Assembly (NCBI GenBank): GCA_026315105.1
Contig: CM048750.1
Coordinates: 259,523,151-259,587,150, forward strand
Direction: 5' to 3'
DNA from: Locusta migratoria
Lineage: Eukaryota; Arthropoda; Insecta; Orthoptera; Acrididae
Length of the DNA: 64,000 nucleotides
Position 1 is the first letter of the stretch. Each line of letters starts with the position of its first letter. Made by a program: the position numbers and the translations under genes. Below, piece by piece: positions 34,273 to 44,984 of this stretch. The notes under the pieces were generated by a model. That model saw only the letters and a list, made by a program, of their open reading frames with translations, was not told where the DNA came from and searched no databases.

Positions 34273-34497
34273 TTACATTATTTCCGACAGAAAAATATAT
34301 CTTCTTTAACGACTGTTGCGCATTTTAGGCAAGACTCAGAAGCGAATTATGCTAATTAAGAAAGGTCCCTCTGTAACGACAATTTGTAAAGAAGTAGATC
34401 TCTTTTTCCTCTCGAATTTTTCAGAATTAGGCCCTACGTATTGTAGCAAGTTCTTTTACCTCTCGATTGGTTCCTGAACACAGTTTTCAGACATTCA

Positions 34498-34686
34498 AAT
34501 GTTTGTATAGTCTATGGGACTTAACTACGGGGTCATCAGTCCCTAAACTTACAAACTACTTATGAACTACTTACGAACTAGGACGGCACAAATATCCATG
34601 CCCGAGGGGAGATTCGAACCCCCTACCGTAGTGGCCGTGCAGACCGTGACTGGAGCGCCTTAGTCCCCCCGGCCACCGCGGCCGGC
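34498..34686 (-). mobile_element. SINE
   Basis: Full-length, with the duplication tcagacattca at 34487-34497 and 34687-34697. Confidence 0.96.
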
Positions 34687-35224
34687 TCAGACATTCACTA
34701 CGTTTACATGCAACACATCTTCCGGAAGACGAAAACCGCTGTCGTGTTTACATGTCACAGCCTGAATCGGATTTCCTATCCCATTTACTATGGCGGCTGA
34801 AAAACAGCTGATTTAGTCAGCACAATGGCTATTTTTCTTTACTTAAATACACAGTTTCAATTTCACTGTAATAATTTTATTTCACGCTGGAAAAAGTCAC
34901 TCTTTCCATATGTGCCGAAAATTCTTAACAAGAAAACACAATCTGACAAGCCAAGAACGCTTCAAAAACGATTGTGTTTACATGGTCACGAATATCGATT
35001 GTGGAACTGGAAAACCGCTTTACATAAGTGGATTTGCAGAATCGGTTTTGAAGTGTTTACATGACTAACCAAAAGCAGATTTGGGAAATCGGTCTACGAA
35101 ATCCGGTTTTGGCGGCCCATGTAAACGGGATGATTGTGCACTTATTCATCATGAACACACTGTATTATAAAACAATCTATGATCTATTCAATTCATAATG
35201 AATGTTACACAAGGAACTCCGTAA

Positions 35225-35402
35225 GCCGGCCGCGGTGGCCGAGGGGACTGAGGCGCTCCAGTGACGGTCTGCACGGCCACTAAGGTCGGGGGTTCGAATC
35301 CCCCTTCGGGCATGGATATTTGTGCCGTCCTTAGTATAAGTAGTTTATAAGTTTAGGGACTGATGACCCCGTAGTTAAGTCCCATAACCTTAACAAACAT
35401 TT
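35225..35402 (+). mobile_element. SINE
   Basis: Duplication gaactccgtaa at 35214-35224 and 35403-35413. The body lacks one 'gttcataagtag' unit. Confidence 0.96.
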
Positions 35403-35419
35403 GAACTCCGTAATTTTAA

Positions 35420-35622
35420 AAATCAAATGTTCAAATGTTTGTAAAGCTTATGGGACTTAACTACGGGGTCATCAGTCCCTAAACTTACAAACTACTTATA
35501 ATCTACCTTATACTAAAGGCAGCACAAACATCCATGCCCGAGGGGGGATTCGAACCCCCAACGGGGAACAGCCTCGCGCATCGCAGCATAGCGCCTCAAT
35601 GCGCTCGGCCACTCCGCCGCGG
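35420..35622 (-). mobile_element. SINE inserted beside the previous SINE's duplication
   Basis: Duplication ccgtaattttaa at 35408-35419 and 35623-35634 overlaps the right duplication of the SINE at 35225. It therefore inserted later, in the opposite orientation. Confidence 0.95.
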
Positions 35623-35934
35623 CCGTAATTTTAACATGAAATATATTCCACTTAGGCATAAGTTTTTGTATTACTGAACGCCTAGTTATTTTATGGTGCA
35701 AATACTTTCTGCAGTGCCGGCGACCCCACGAGTAAGACTTAAAGCGGAACTTGCCCTGTAAACAATTAGTTAATTTGCCTTCTTTACCGTGGTAAAGGCA
35801 TTTGTTGTGGTGTACATAACACAGACCATTTCACTATGCAAAGTAAACACGTCCTTACAGGTCATACCCTAGGTGGAGTGAGACTTTCGTCAGCTATTAT
35901 TAAGGGCACGTACAGTAAAAGTCGTGTATTGTTA

Positions 35935-36420
35935 CAATTCGGTACTCGAAACAGGAAATGGCAGACATGCACCTTCTGTACGGACGGGCAAAGTTAACGC
36001 AAGTGAAGCACGGCGTTTATATGCGAAACACTTTCCTAGTAGGCGTTTACTGAACATGTCGTTCCGAAGAATACATGAGCGTCAGTGCGAAACAGACTCG
36101 TTTAGCAGACGTGTTGCTGATAATGGACGACTTTGGAGCACTAGAACACCTGTCACAGAGGAAAAATTTCTTAAAAAAAAAAAAAAAAAAACAACAACAA
36201 AAAAAAAAAAAAAACAAAAAAAACATAGGAGCAGCACCAGAGAAGTAACAGCAAGGGTGGATACGAGTAATATGGCAGTGTGGAGGATTCTACGAGAACT
36301 GCTCCTTTATCCATATCATCTGCAGCGAGTCCAAGGTCCAGCTGACTTTCCACCAAGAGCAGCATTTTGTACCTGGTGGTTACGACATATGTGGCGTCAG
36401 GTGCAACATTTTCGCTCTGC
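35935..36420 (+). pseudogene. DD41D-type transposase, N-terminal helix-turn-helix half
   Basis: The frame reads GKVNASEARRLYAKHFPSRR, then ETDSFSRRVADNGRL and STREVTARVDTSNMAVWRIL, ending PADFPPRAAFCTWW. This 'ARRLY..RFP.R....FRRIH.RL.ETGSF' pattern is the N-terminal DNA-binding region of insect mariner-type proteins, often annotated DUF4817. An A-rich run at 36170-36223 adds a Lys/Thr tract in frame. Reading continues to 36679 in an ORF of 251 codons, but the sequence after about 36420 no longer matches the family and the catalytic triad is missing. Confidence 0.78.
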
Positions 36421-36429
36421 TATTCTGTT

Positions 36430-37600
36430 GATCGATTACAAGCTTCCTAGGGTTTTATTTGCGGACGGAGAAGTTAGTACTGTTTCCTCCCACAAGGCCC
36501 CTAAAACCTCCACATCTTTGCGTATGCTGTTGCGTAGCAGTGTGCGTTTGTACCGCCCTACAGTACGCACGAGGTGCCGTAGTTGCTGTCCAATACTTCA
36601 TGGAAAGCATAGAGTTCTGACTAACCTGTTGTCTTCTATAGTTGTGTCCCCAGCGCAGAAGACAGCACACAGGTCGTAGGTTCTTTTACAGCATACAAGT
36701 GAGGCTAAAATAAGTTCTGTATGATGGAAGCATAATAAGAGCCTCGCGAGATTTTTAATTGTCAGGGATGCCATTTATTAAATAAATAATAAAATATGAG
36801 CAACTATTGTTAATATGATACGCCCTATGCTGCCCATAGTTAATATTGAGACCTCGACTGTTATCACTATTACAAAAATCTATACCCATGACCGGCGCGG
36901 TCCGGCGCGTATAGTGGTCAGCTCGAGACTGAAACTGCGGCGCGTTGCGAGAGGGCACCTGACGCTCTATTTCGCGCCAAAACAGGGCCGTCGCGCGCCT
37001 TCTGCAAAATCGCTCTTCTCTTGTTACAATAAGATAAGGCACCTTAAACTTTTTAAACTGTCAAAATCGAGCCTGTCCTTGAGAGATATTTATTACAAAT
37101 TCTCAGCTCTGAATAATTAATATTTAGTATATAATAAACAAAACTAATTTCAAAATGAATCACGTGACGTGAAATGCAGCGGCCAATGCGAGGAGAGCAC
37201 CAGTAACATAGGCGGGCTTTCCCACGGGAACCAGCACCTACTGTGCCATATGCTAGTGCTCCCCACCCCACATTTCAACATATACTGCACTGCTGTCTTT
37301 CTTCCGCGTTTAAGACACGTACGATGTTAGCAAAGAAACGGCCAGCGGCCAGAAATATGAAGTGGCCACAGGACAGGAATATTACACGATGAAGCGAAGT
37401 TTACCAGAAATGAGGTGCAGAACATTCATAATACGCATGCCTGGGTGTATGAAAACAACACTTCAGTATTAATATTTGTCCTGAAATAATTGCTAAAACA
37501 TCAAATCGTCCTTCCTATTTACAAGACGTCACACTGCGCCTTTAAAAATATGATTTACTTTGTTTGTTAGAAGACGTTGCATATGATTACTAATGCCCAT
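36430..37600. other. no recognised gene
   Basis: GC-rich islands at 36890-37010 and 37170-37280 (many CG dinucleotides, e.g. gaccggcgcggtccggcgcg) suggest promoter-like or LTR-like DNA. No element ends or ORFs were assigned. Confidence 0.4.
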
Positions 37601-38105
37601 TCCAAAAAAAGCAGGCGCAGACAGGTGTGAAAATTACAGAACCATGTTTGATAAGTCATGGTTGGAAAATTGTAACACGAATTATTTACGGATAGATGGA
37701 AAAGCTGGTAGAAGCCGACCTCTGACAAGGTCAGCTTGGATTCAGAAGAAATGTAGCAACACGGAAGGCAATACTCACTTTACGACTTATCTTAGAAGAT
37801 AGATTAAGGAAAGCTTTTGTAGATTTGGAGAAAGCTTTAGACCATGTTGACTGGAATACAGTCTTTCAAATTCTGAAGCAAGCAGGAGTAAAGTATAGCG
37901 AACGAAAGGTTATTTAGAGTTTGTACATTAATCAAACAGCTGTTATTAAAGTTGATGGGCATGAAAGGGACACAGTGGTTGGGAAGGGAGTAAGACAGGG
38001 TTGTAGCCTTTCTTAAATGTTATTCAATTTCTACATTGAGCGAGCTCTGAAGGAAAGTAAGGATAAATTTTGAGAAGGAATTAAAGTTCAGGGTGAAGAA
38101 ATAAA

Positions 38106-38612
38106 GCCGGCCGCGGTGGCCGAGGGGCTTAAGGCGCTCCATTGACGGTCTGCACGGCCGTAGTGACTGGAGCGCCTTAGTCCCCTCGGCCACCTTTATT
38201 TCTTCACCCTGAACTTTAATTCAAAAATGTTCAAATGTTTGTATAGTCTATGGGACTTAACTTCGGGGTCATCAGTCCCTAAACTTACAAACTACTTATG
38301 AACTACTTACGTACTAGGACGGCACAAATATCCATGTCCGAAGGGGGATTCGAACCCCCGACCGTTGTGGCCGTGCAGACCGTGACTGAAGCGCCTCAGT
38401 CCCTGCGGCCACCGCGGCCGACTTTATTTCTTCACCCTGAACTTTAATTCGTTCTCAAAATTTCTCCTTACTTTTGGGGGTTCGAATCCTCCCTCGGGCA
38501 TGGATATTTGTGCCGTCCTAGTTAGTAAGTAGTTCATAAGTAGTTCCTAAGTTTAGGGACTGATGATCCCGTAGTTAAGTCCCATAAGCTATACAAACAT
38601 TTGAACATTTTT
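38106..38612 (+). mobile_element. SINE split by an inverted duplication
   Basis: The head lies at 38106-38160 and the tail, from the B box on, at about 38476-38612. Between them is an inverted copy of the SINE head and its LINE flank (38160-38222, continuing 38451-38475), itself carrying another SINE. Confidence 0.82.
38223..38421 (-). mobile_element. SINE with a 29-bp flanking repeat
   Basis: Flanked by a 29-bp direct repeat at 38194-38222 and 38422-38450 (starts ctttatttcttcaccc). This is much longer than the 9-15 bp seen at other copies here. Confidence 0.92.
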
Positions 38613-38624
38613 TTTTTTTAAAGA

Positions 38625-38705
38625 ATCTGTCACAGTGGCATTCGAACCATCGATTCTATGATTGTCAGGCCCAAACTCTACCATCTGAGCTACACCGACA
38701 GATAC
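38625..38705 (-). other. tRNA-like sequence
   Basis: The minus strand reads 'tgtagctcagatggtagag' (A box) and 'gatggttcgaatgcca' (B box), with CTGTC/GACAG ends. The anticodon and T stems do not pair properly, so it is a tRNA-derived repeat or pseudogene. Confidence 0.55.
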
Positions 38706-39766
38706 TGTAAATGATTTAATTATTGGTACTTAGGGGTACTTGAAAAAATTCAAAGTCGATTTTGTCGAGAATTTTTGAGAGTTGTGTCGAATGGCTTTGG
38801 CTGACTGTTATTTGAGTTTCTGAATTTCACATACCATAAATATAAACAAATTCTAAAATCCGGTACTCTTGTGGTCTCCTTGTAAGAAAATGAGGCGATG
38901 CTGAAGGAATTAGATCAGGCAATTAAACAATAAAGATGGTAAATGAGTTTTGTTACTTGGGCAGTAAAATAACATTAATGGTCGCAGTGCAGAGGATATA
39001 AAATGCAGAATGGCAGTGGGAAGAAAAGGATTTTTGAAAAAGAGAAATTTGTTAATGTCGAATATTAATTTAAGCGTAACGAAGTCTTTTCTTAAGGCAT
39101 TTGTGTGGAACGTTGCCTTTTACGGGAGTGAAACCTGGATGTTAAACAGTTTCGGACAGGAAGAGGACGGAGGATTTTGAAATGTCGTGCTGCAGAAGAA
39201 TGCTGAAGATTAGATGGATGGATCGCGTTACTAATGAGGAGGTATCGAACGGGATTGAGGATAAAATGAATTTGTGGCACACTTCAACTATAAGAAGGGA
39301 TCGATCGATTGGACCCATTCTTAGACATCAAGGAATCGTAAATTTAGCATTGTAACGTTACTGAAGGATGCTGAAGATTAGGTGAGTTGATGGCGTAACT
39401 TATGAGGATTTACTGTGAGAGTTTCTTGCTTGTCCTTCTCTCTTACTAAATTTACGTCTGCTGCGAAAGTTATGTGTTTTACGATATGATCTAAGAAATG
39501 TAACTGACTGACGCTACTTGGATGAAATGTAACTGAATATGTTTGAACTTGTTCTATCTGAATGCCTTTGCACAACGTTATGTTAATCTGACTGCGTATT
39601 TTTTAAACTGTTTTCTATGCGAATGTCAAGGTATTGCAAAACCTATCTGACTGCATATTGTTTATTATAATGAAACACAAACTGCTAATTGTTTCTGTAT
39701 AAAATGTAACAAAGTTAACTGTCTGAAAATTAATGATACTAAAAATCACTGTGTTAATAATTCTGG

Positions 39767-39969
39767 GCCGGCCGCGGTGGCCGAGGGAACTGAGGCGCTC
39801 CAGTCACGGTCTGCACAGCCACTACGGTCGGGGGTTCGAATACTTCCTCGGGCATGGATATTTGTGCCGTCCTTAGTGTTAGCTAGTTCATAAGTAGTTT
39901 GTAAGTTTAGGGACTGATGACCCCGTAGTTAAGTCCTATAAGCTATACAAACATTTGAAACATATTTTG
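39767..39969 (+). mobile_element. SINE
   Basis: Duplication aataattctgg at 39756-39766 and 39970-39980. Confidence 0.96.
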
Positions 39970-39980
39970 AATAATTCTGG

Positions 39981-40862
39981 CCCTACAAACTTGTTTCTGA
40001 CTGAACTAAACAATCTTTAACTGAATGTAACGAACACAATATTTATCAATCTGACTCAGTGAAAACACTTGTTAACCTGTACTGAACACTGCATGAATTG
40101 CCCTACCCTGAAATCTGTAAATCATACTGAACTGTAAGCATGACAACAAAAACTGATTCTTTCTCACCTTCACTTACAGCATAAATTTGCGCAACACCAA
40201 ACTGCTTCTGCTGTACTAACTACTGGAAAGCTAACTACAGAAAACATCTATGGCACTTTTAATAAAATTGTGAGAAGGATAAACTGGTAAGCTGTTTGAG
40301 AAACTCAAAGTAATAATAAAAAAATGAATTATCTGGTTTATTTTCTAACATGAAAATTACTAACAATGTCATGTTTTGGATTTTAAAATCTTTCAGAGAA
40401 AAATATAACTAAGATATTTAATCTTCCTACAAAATTATTTTTTAAACAAAGATAAACATTTCTTTACTGTTAATAAATTTAACACGATTCACACAATGTT
40501 ACAACAATACAATATTTCAAGAATACTACCCATGAAATTCCTATTTCATGAAAAAAACGCACTCTCAAAACTAAACTATTTCAATAAATACTTTTCCTAA
40601 CACATGAATCGCGAGACCAGAAGCTAACAGTAAGATCTTCCCCGACCGTTACTATTACCATCAGTGAAACCCAACAATGCCAAGTTGTTCCATAGAAAAA
40701 TGCCAAGTATTTCATGAAAAACTTTACCTTATTAAAACTTCAAAAGATCCTTTCTCCAACGTCATCTATTCCTTTCGTCTCCATATCTTAAACAAACAGC
40801 TTGGCTCAGCATTCAAGTCTTAGAATCTCATCTCCTCGGCTACCCCGCCGGAACGATAACTG
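39981..40862. other. AT-rich stretch, no recognised gene
   Basis: Low-GC sequence similar in texture to 39400-39750 and 45680-46080. No ORF. Confidence 0.5.
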
Positions 40863-40870
40863 CACACAAC

Positions 40871-43159
40871 TAGAGTTGGCTACGGTTTCATGGTTTCGAA
40901 ACCAGGTTTCGATACACACAACAGTTTCAGTGTTTCAAAACCGGCATCTTTCACGGTTTCGAAACCATGCGGTTTCATTCCGTTCTGTTTCGGATCACAT
41001 TCGCGGTCGATTGTCGATACACTGAAACCTTTTATTCCTGTCGGTTTCACGGTATCGTGTCGGTTTCACGGTATCGTGTCGGTTTCACAACACCGGTGTT
41101 TCAAACCACTAATGCAGAAACGCGGAACAGACTAATGGTATCGAAATGTGGTGTTTCATTTTACTGAAGCTCCACACAGATACACATATAACTTATAGTA
41201 TATAAACCATTTAGAGACTGCCAAATAGTAGTTGAAACTCTTGAGTCTGCAGCTTATGATTACTGATATCAAGATTCGTGTGCAAGAGACTGCTGTATTC
41301 CGAAATGACAATGTCTGCTTTATAAATGTAAAAGAACAATAAAACAACGTTCACTGTTTGCATTGAAAAACCAGTTAAATTCTAGGTTTATCTACCATAT
41401 TAAAGACACACGAGAGAAACTACATTCTTTAAAATAAGATACAACATGAAGCCTGATATGACATTGTTTATACTAACAAGGGCAGATCGCATATTTAATC
41501 TCGTGTTAAAGAGTTGGTTTCTTATGAGCGAAAACGAAGTTACCTACTGTCGTTACAATTTTTCGACACTCGTGTTAAAAGAATTGCGGCGGTGGTGTAA
41601 CGGTCAAGACGTACAGGTGGTGAACTTGTCTCTTATTTTATTATTTTTGTAATCCCATAGCATTACTTGTGATTATTTAGTGTGCCCTTTAGTCCCTATA
41701 ATTTATTTAGTATGTATAGAAAGTAGCATTTATGATCCATCACTGTAATATGCGTACCGTATTGCAGTTTGTGAGTTCCTAACGGGGTAAACATTTACCT
41801 ACCATACGGGCGGCCTCGTGTGACTGCTGGCAATATGAACAACACGGGAAAGAATATTTATCAACATGTTTCGTACAGACCAAGAAGTAAATATATACTC
41901 TATGGTTGACAGGTTCTTGTATGTACCCTTGTCCACATAGTGTAAAATATTGCCCTCCTAGAACGAAGATTTCATGACGAAACATACATTGCTTCAAGGT
42001 TTCATGGTTTCGAAACAGCGTTTCTAAACCACAGAAGGTACGGTTTCATTGGTTTCGAAACCGTCAGATGTTTCAATTATCCCATCTCTACCGGACAGGT
42101 TCGGATCGGACGACTTCCGGATGCAATGTAGGTGCAGCCTTAACCGGAGGTTCGAACGCTACGCGCCCTCACGTAATTAAAAAAATCTTGTTTAACCTAT
42201 ACCTAACCTAAGTTTCACTTTAAGCGTAGCCATAAGAAGTTTACACGCGCACACGGTGTCTATTCCGTGAATATGAAACAATAAGTACTGCAGGAACAGA
42301 CGCCACATGTATATACATAAAATGCCGGTGACGGGCAATGATGCTTTCGTTAGTGGGGAGGGGTGGGCAATGATGCTTTCATTAGTGGCGAAGGGTGGGC
42401 AAGTTTGAGGCCCTTACTCTAACGGGATTTAGTTTATGAAACTACAAGTTTGAGTACTGTGGGCAGGAAGAAGGTGGGAATTTGTATCTTACAGGAGGCA
42501 TGCTTAGGTAGACCTTGCAGCCGCGTGATCACCGTATCCCACTGGTGTAGGGGGTCAGCGCAACCGCCTAGAAGCAGGAGACCCCGGTTTGAATCCCAGC
42601 TGGGTACACATTTTCAGTTTTGCCCATTCGCAGTTTATGTCATATTCCGTGAATATTAAACAATAACTGCAGGATCAGAAATGAGGTCTGTTCTTCCGGA
42701 ACAGACGCCACATTCAAATATAGAAGGAAAGTACTAGTAAGTCTGGTGCGCGCCCTCTCGTTATTGCCCATCGGTTTTCGGAGAAGGATCCAACTAAGGA
42801 GCGGGGTACGTTTGGCATAACAGTTCGCGACCAGTAGCGCATATTTTAGTTCGCGACAGGTAGCTCTCATTTTAGTTGGCAGCTCCTTTTACCTACCATA
42901 CGGGCGGCCTCGTGTGACTATGTTGGCAACATTTACAACACGGAAGAAAATCTTTGTCAACATGTTCCGTACAGACCAAGAAGTAAATATATACTCTATG
43001 GTTGACAGCTTCTTGTATGTACCCTTGTCCACATAGTGAAAAATATTGCCCTCCTAGAACGAAGATTTCATGACAAAACATTACTTCATGGTTTCGAAAC
43101 CACAGATGGTACGGTTTCATTCGTTTCGAAACCGTCATATGTTTGTTTTCTCATCTCTA
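40871..43159. mobile_element. hAT-like element with GGTTTCGAAACC arrays
   Basis: The 8-bp repeat cacacaac flanks the unit (40863-40870 and 43160-43167). Ends are tagagttggc and the inverse of tagagatgag. The palindrome GGTTTCGAAACC or close variants recur at about 40890, 40957, 42003, 42048, 43088 and 43121. A 3'-terminal segment is present twice (41793-42090 and 42888-43159), so the present structure contains an internal duplication or a nested relative, with unrelated sequence at 42091-42887. No transposase ORF. Confidence 0.75.
42540..42612 (+). other. tRNA-like / SINE-like head
   Basis: 'ccactggtgtagggggtcagcgcaacc' and 'ggtttgaatcccagctggg' give an A and B box, followed by 'tacacattttcagttttgccc'. 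The surrounding 42265-42320 and 42648-42722 share 'ccgtgaatat(g/t)aaacaata' and 'aacagacgccacat', so a repeat unit may span it. Confidence 0.45.
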
Positions 43160-43534
43160 CACACAACCACGCTCCCCACGATTTTGCCTTCTCATCTGCG
43201 TGCCTGGCAAAGTCTGCACTCTCAATAATCACAACCTTACTTCCCGGCACCAATACTATCACCGTCTCCAATACCGATAGTACTGCCATCGAAAAATAAG
43301 CCTGCAACCAAAGATAAACGATCCATGCCTGACTAGCTTGACACTGGTCTCAAATTCGCAATACATTTGAATATGAAATGTATACCTTCCCATAGCAGAT
43401 ATCTTACATCATCCCCTTTCTCCCTATCAAGAATTTGATGGGATTTTGTTTGTTTTTAAACAATCTAGAGAGATATAAATACCTTTCAACTGAACAGAAT
43501 TGGAGAGAAAAAAAATTAATGGCATGCCTGGACT

Positions 43535-43780
43535 AATAGAAGCGATCGATTGGTAGGACACATTCTTAGGCATCAAGGAATCGTGAATTTAGCGTAGGAG
43601 GCTAGTGTGTGCGATAAAAAATTGCAGAGGGAGATCAAGAGATGAATACAGAAAACAGATTCAAATGGATTTAGGTTTCCGTTCTTATGAGGAGATGATG
43701 AGGTTTGCTCAGGATAGAGTAAGGTGGAGAGCTGTATCAAACCAGTCTTCGGACTGAAGACCACAACAACAAACAACCAT
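43535..43780 (+). pseudogene. LINE 3' terminus, same family as 37605
   Basis: Reads DRLVGHILRHQGIVNLA, overlapping about 50 bases of the 39300-39355 text, so it is a second copy rather than the missing tail of the first. It ends 'ccagtcttcggactgaagaccacaacaacaaac', which is how this LINE family ends, with a CAA-type tail. Confidence 0.72.
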
Positions 43781-43859
43781 TGGATTTGTGATTCTGCAAG
43801 TTCTCCCGGCGTATTTCATGACAAAAGATTTTGCGGGTGTACAGTCGGGTGCCACTGTC

Positions 43860-44275
43860 AGAAATGTTCAAATGTTTGTAGAGCTTATGGGACTTAACTA
43901 CGGTGTTCAAATGTTCAAATGTTTGTAAATCTTATGGGACTTAACTACGGGGTCATCAGTCCCTAAACTTACAAACTACTTATGAACTACTTACGAACTA
44001 GGACGGCACAAATATCCATGCCCGAGGGGGGATTCGAACCCCCGACCGTAGTGGCCGTGCAGACCGTGACTGAAGCGCCTCAGTCCCCTCGGCCACCGCG
44101 GCCGGCGAACTACGGCGTCATCAGTCCCTAAACTTACAAACTACTTATGAACTAGCTAAGACTAAGGACGGCACAAATATCCATGCCCGAGAGGGGAATC
44201 GAACCCCCGACCTTAGTGGCCGTGCAGACCGTGACTGGAGTGCCTCAGTCCCCTCTGCCACCGCGGCCGGCGGTA
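43860..44275 (-). mobile_element. outer SINE, split by a second SINE
   Basis: Its duplication ccactgtc flanks it (43852-43859, 44276-44283). Its body is interrupted after 43906 and resumes at 44108. Confidence 0.92.
43907..44107 (-). mobile_element. inner SINE
   Basis: Full-length copy. The duplication aactacgg(t/c)gt at 43896-43906 and 44108-44118 is itself SINE sequence, so this copy is the younger. Confidence 0.94.
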
Positions 44276-44290
44276 CCACTGTCCAACGGG

Positions 44291-44332
44291 CACAATATTT
44301 CGGCAACAGACCAAGTTGCCATCATCAGGTGC
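44291..44332 (-). ncRNA. hammerhead-like motif in a Penelope 3' end
   Basis: Minus strand, 5' to 3': GCAC, CTGATGA, T, stem GGCAAC with loop and GTTGCC, GAAATATT, GTGC. GCAC pairs with GTGC as stem I, GGCAAC with GTTGCC as stem II, and ATAT is self-complementary as a minimal stem III. CTGATGA and GAAA are the conserved hammerhead core strings. One extra T before stem II departs from the canonical core. Penelope-like elements are known to carry hammerhead ribozymes. Activity is untested. Confidence 0.5.
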
Positions 44333-44984
44333 GCTGATGAACTGACCGCTGAGCGACTCACTGAACTGCAGGAGGGAATCGGCAACCCTCGATGTAAGAC
44401 GGAGTTCGCAGCACTGTTGTGCTTTTCCTCCCAGGATCGTTGTAACTTCAGGGGAGACTGACTTCGCGGTGTTTGACCGCTGATTCAGCAATATATGCTC
44501 ATAACCTCTATAAGTAGTGTCTGTTTTATTTTTAGTATGAATGCTAAAGGTAGTATGTGTGTGTGCTTGTGTGGGAACAAGCGTGTCACTGTTTGTGTTA
44601 AGTGACCGTGCCCTCTAAAATTCAGAAATAAATTTTCTGTTGTGGTTTCGGTTACAAAATAACTTGACTAAGTAATGAAACTTTGTACCTTCCTTTGCCT
44701 TGTTAGAATAAATTGCTACTGACATGGAATGCAATGATCTTACATTATGTGGTTTTGTTTGATACGCACTTTAAATTCAGTAGTTGATAGTTAACAGTAA
44801 TTAAATTCGTAATTGGTCTACACATTAATCTCGTGTGTGAGACACAATATGAGCAAATTAAAAGTGCGGATCTGTTAACGTGCACCACATACCAGTAGTG
44901 AGACTATACAGGCACAACTCGACTGCGAGAGCCAACAAAATAGCGTGCTACTACTGTGATAATTTTGTTACTTGAACAAACAAG

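Larger units (their letters stand above)
37605..39360 (+). pseudogene. LINE reverse transcriptase relic, rearranged by SINEs
   Basis: Readable pieces: IPKKAGADRCENYR (37590-37630), AFVDLEKALDHVDWNTVFQI and GVRQGCSLS near 37810-38020. Beyond the SINE cluster: NEFCYLGSKIT near 38940, CRRMLKIRWMDRVTNEEV near 39190 and GPILRHQGIVNLAL near 39320. These are RT motifs and the distal part of a different LINE family from 27104. In it the YADD block should lie between 38100 and 38900, but it is lost in the rearranged section. There are many stops. Confidence 0.78.
43785..44480 (-). pseudogene. Penelope-like element 3' end, carrying nested SINEs
   Basis: With the SINEs removed, the minus strand matches the 3' end of the Penelope copy at 53450-53640: 'cagttcatcagcgcacctgatgatgg', 'cttggtctgttgccgaaatattg', 'gttggacagtggcacccg'. 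The hammerhead-like motif at 44291-44332 is best preserved here. Only the tail of the coding region (minus 44340-44480) is present. Confidence 0.72.

Noticed and set aside
40801..41167. Three overlapping ORFs rich in SVSKP/FRF-type text
   Set aside because: They translate the repeated GGTTTCGAAACC motif in three frames; not a protein.
39300..43620. One LINE split between 39360 and 43535
   Set aside because: The two pieces overlap by about 50 bases of the same LINE text, so they are separate copies rather than halves of one.
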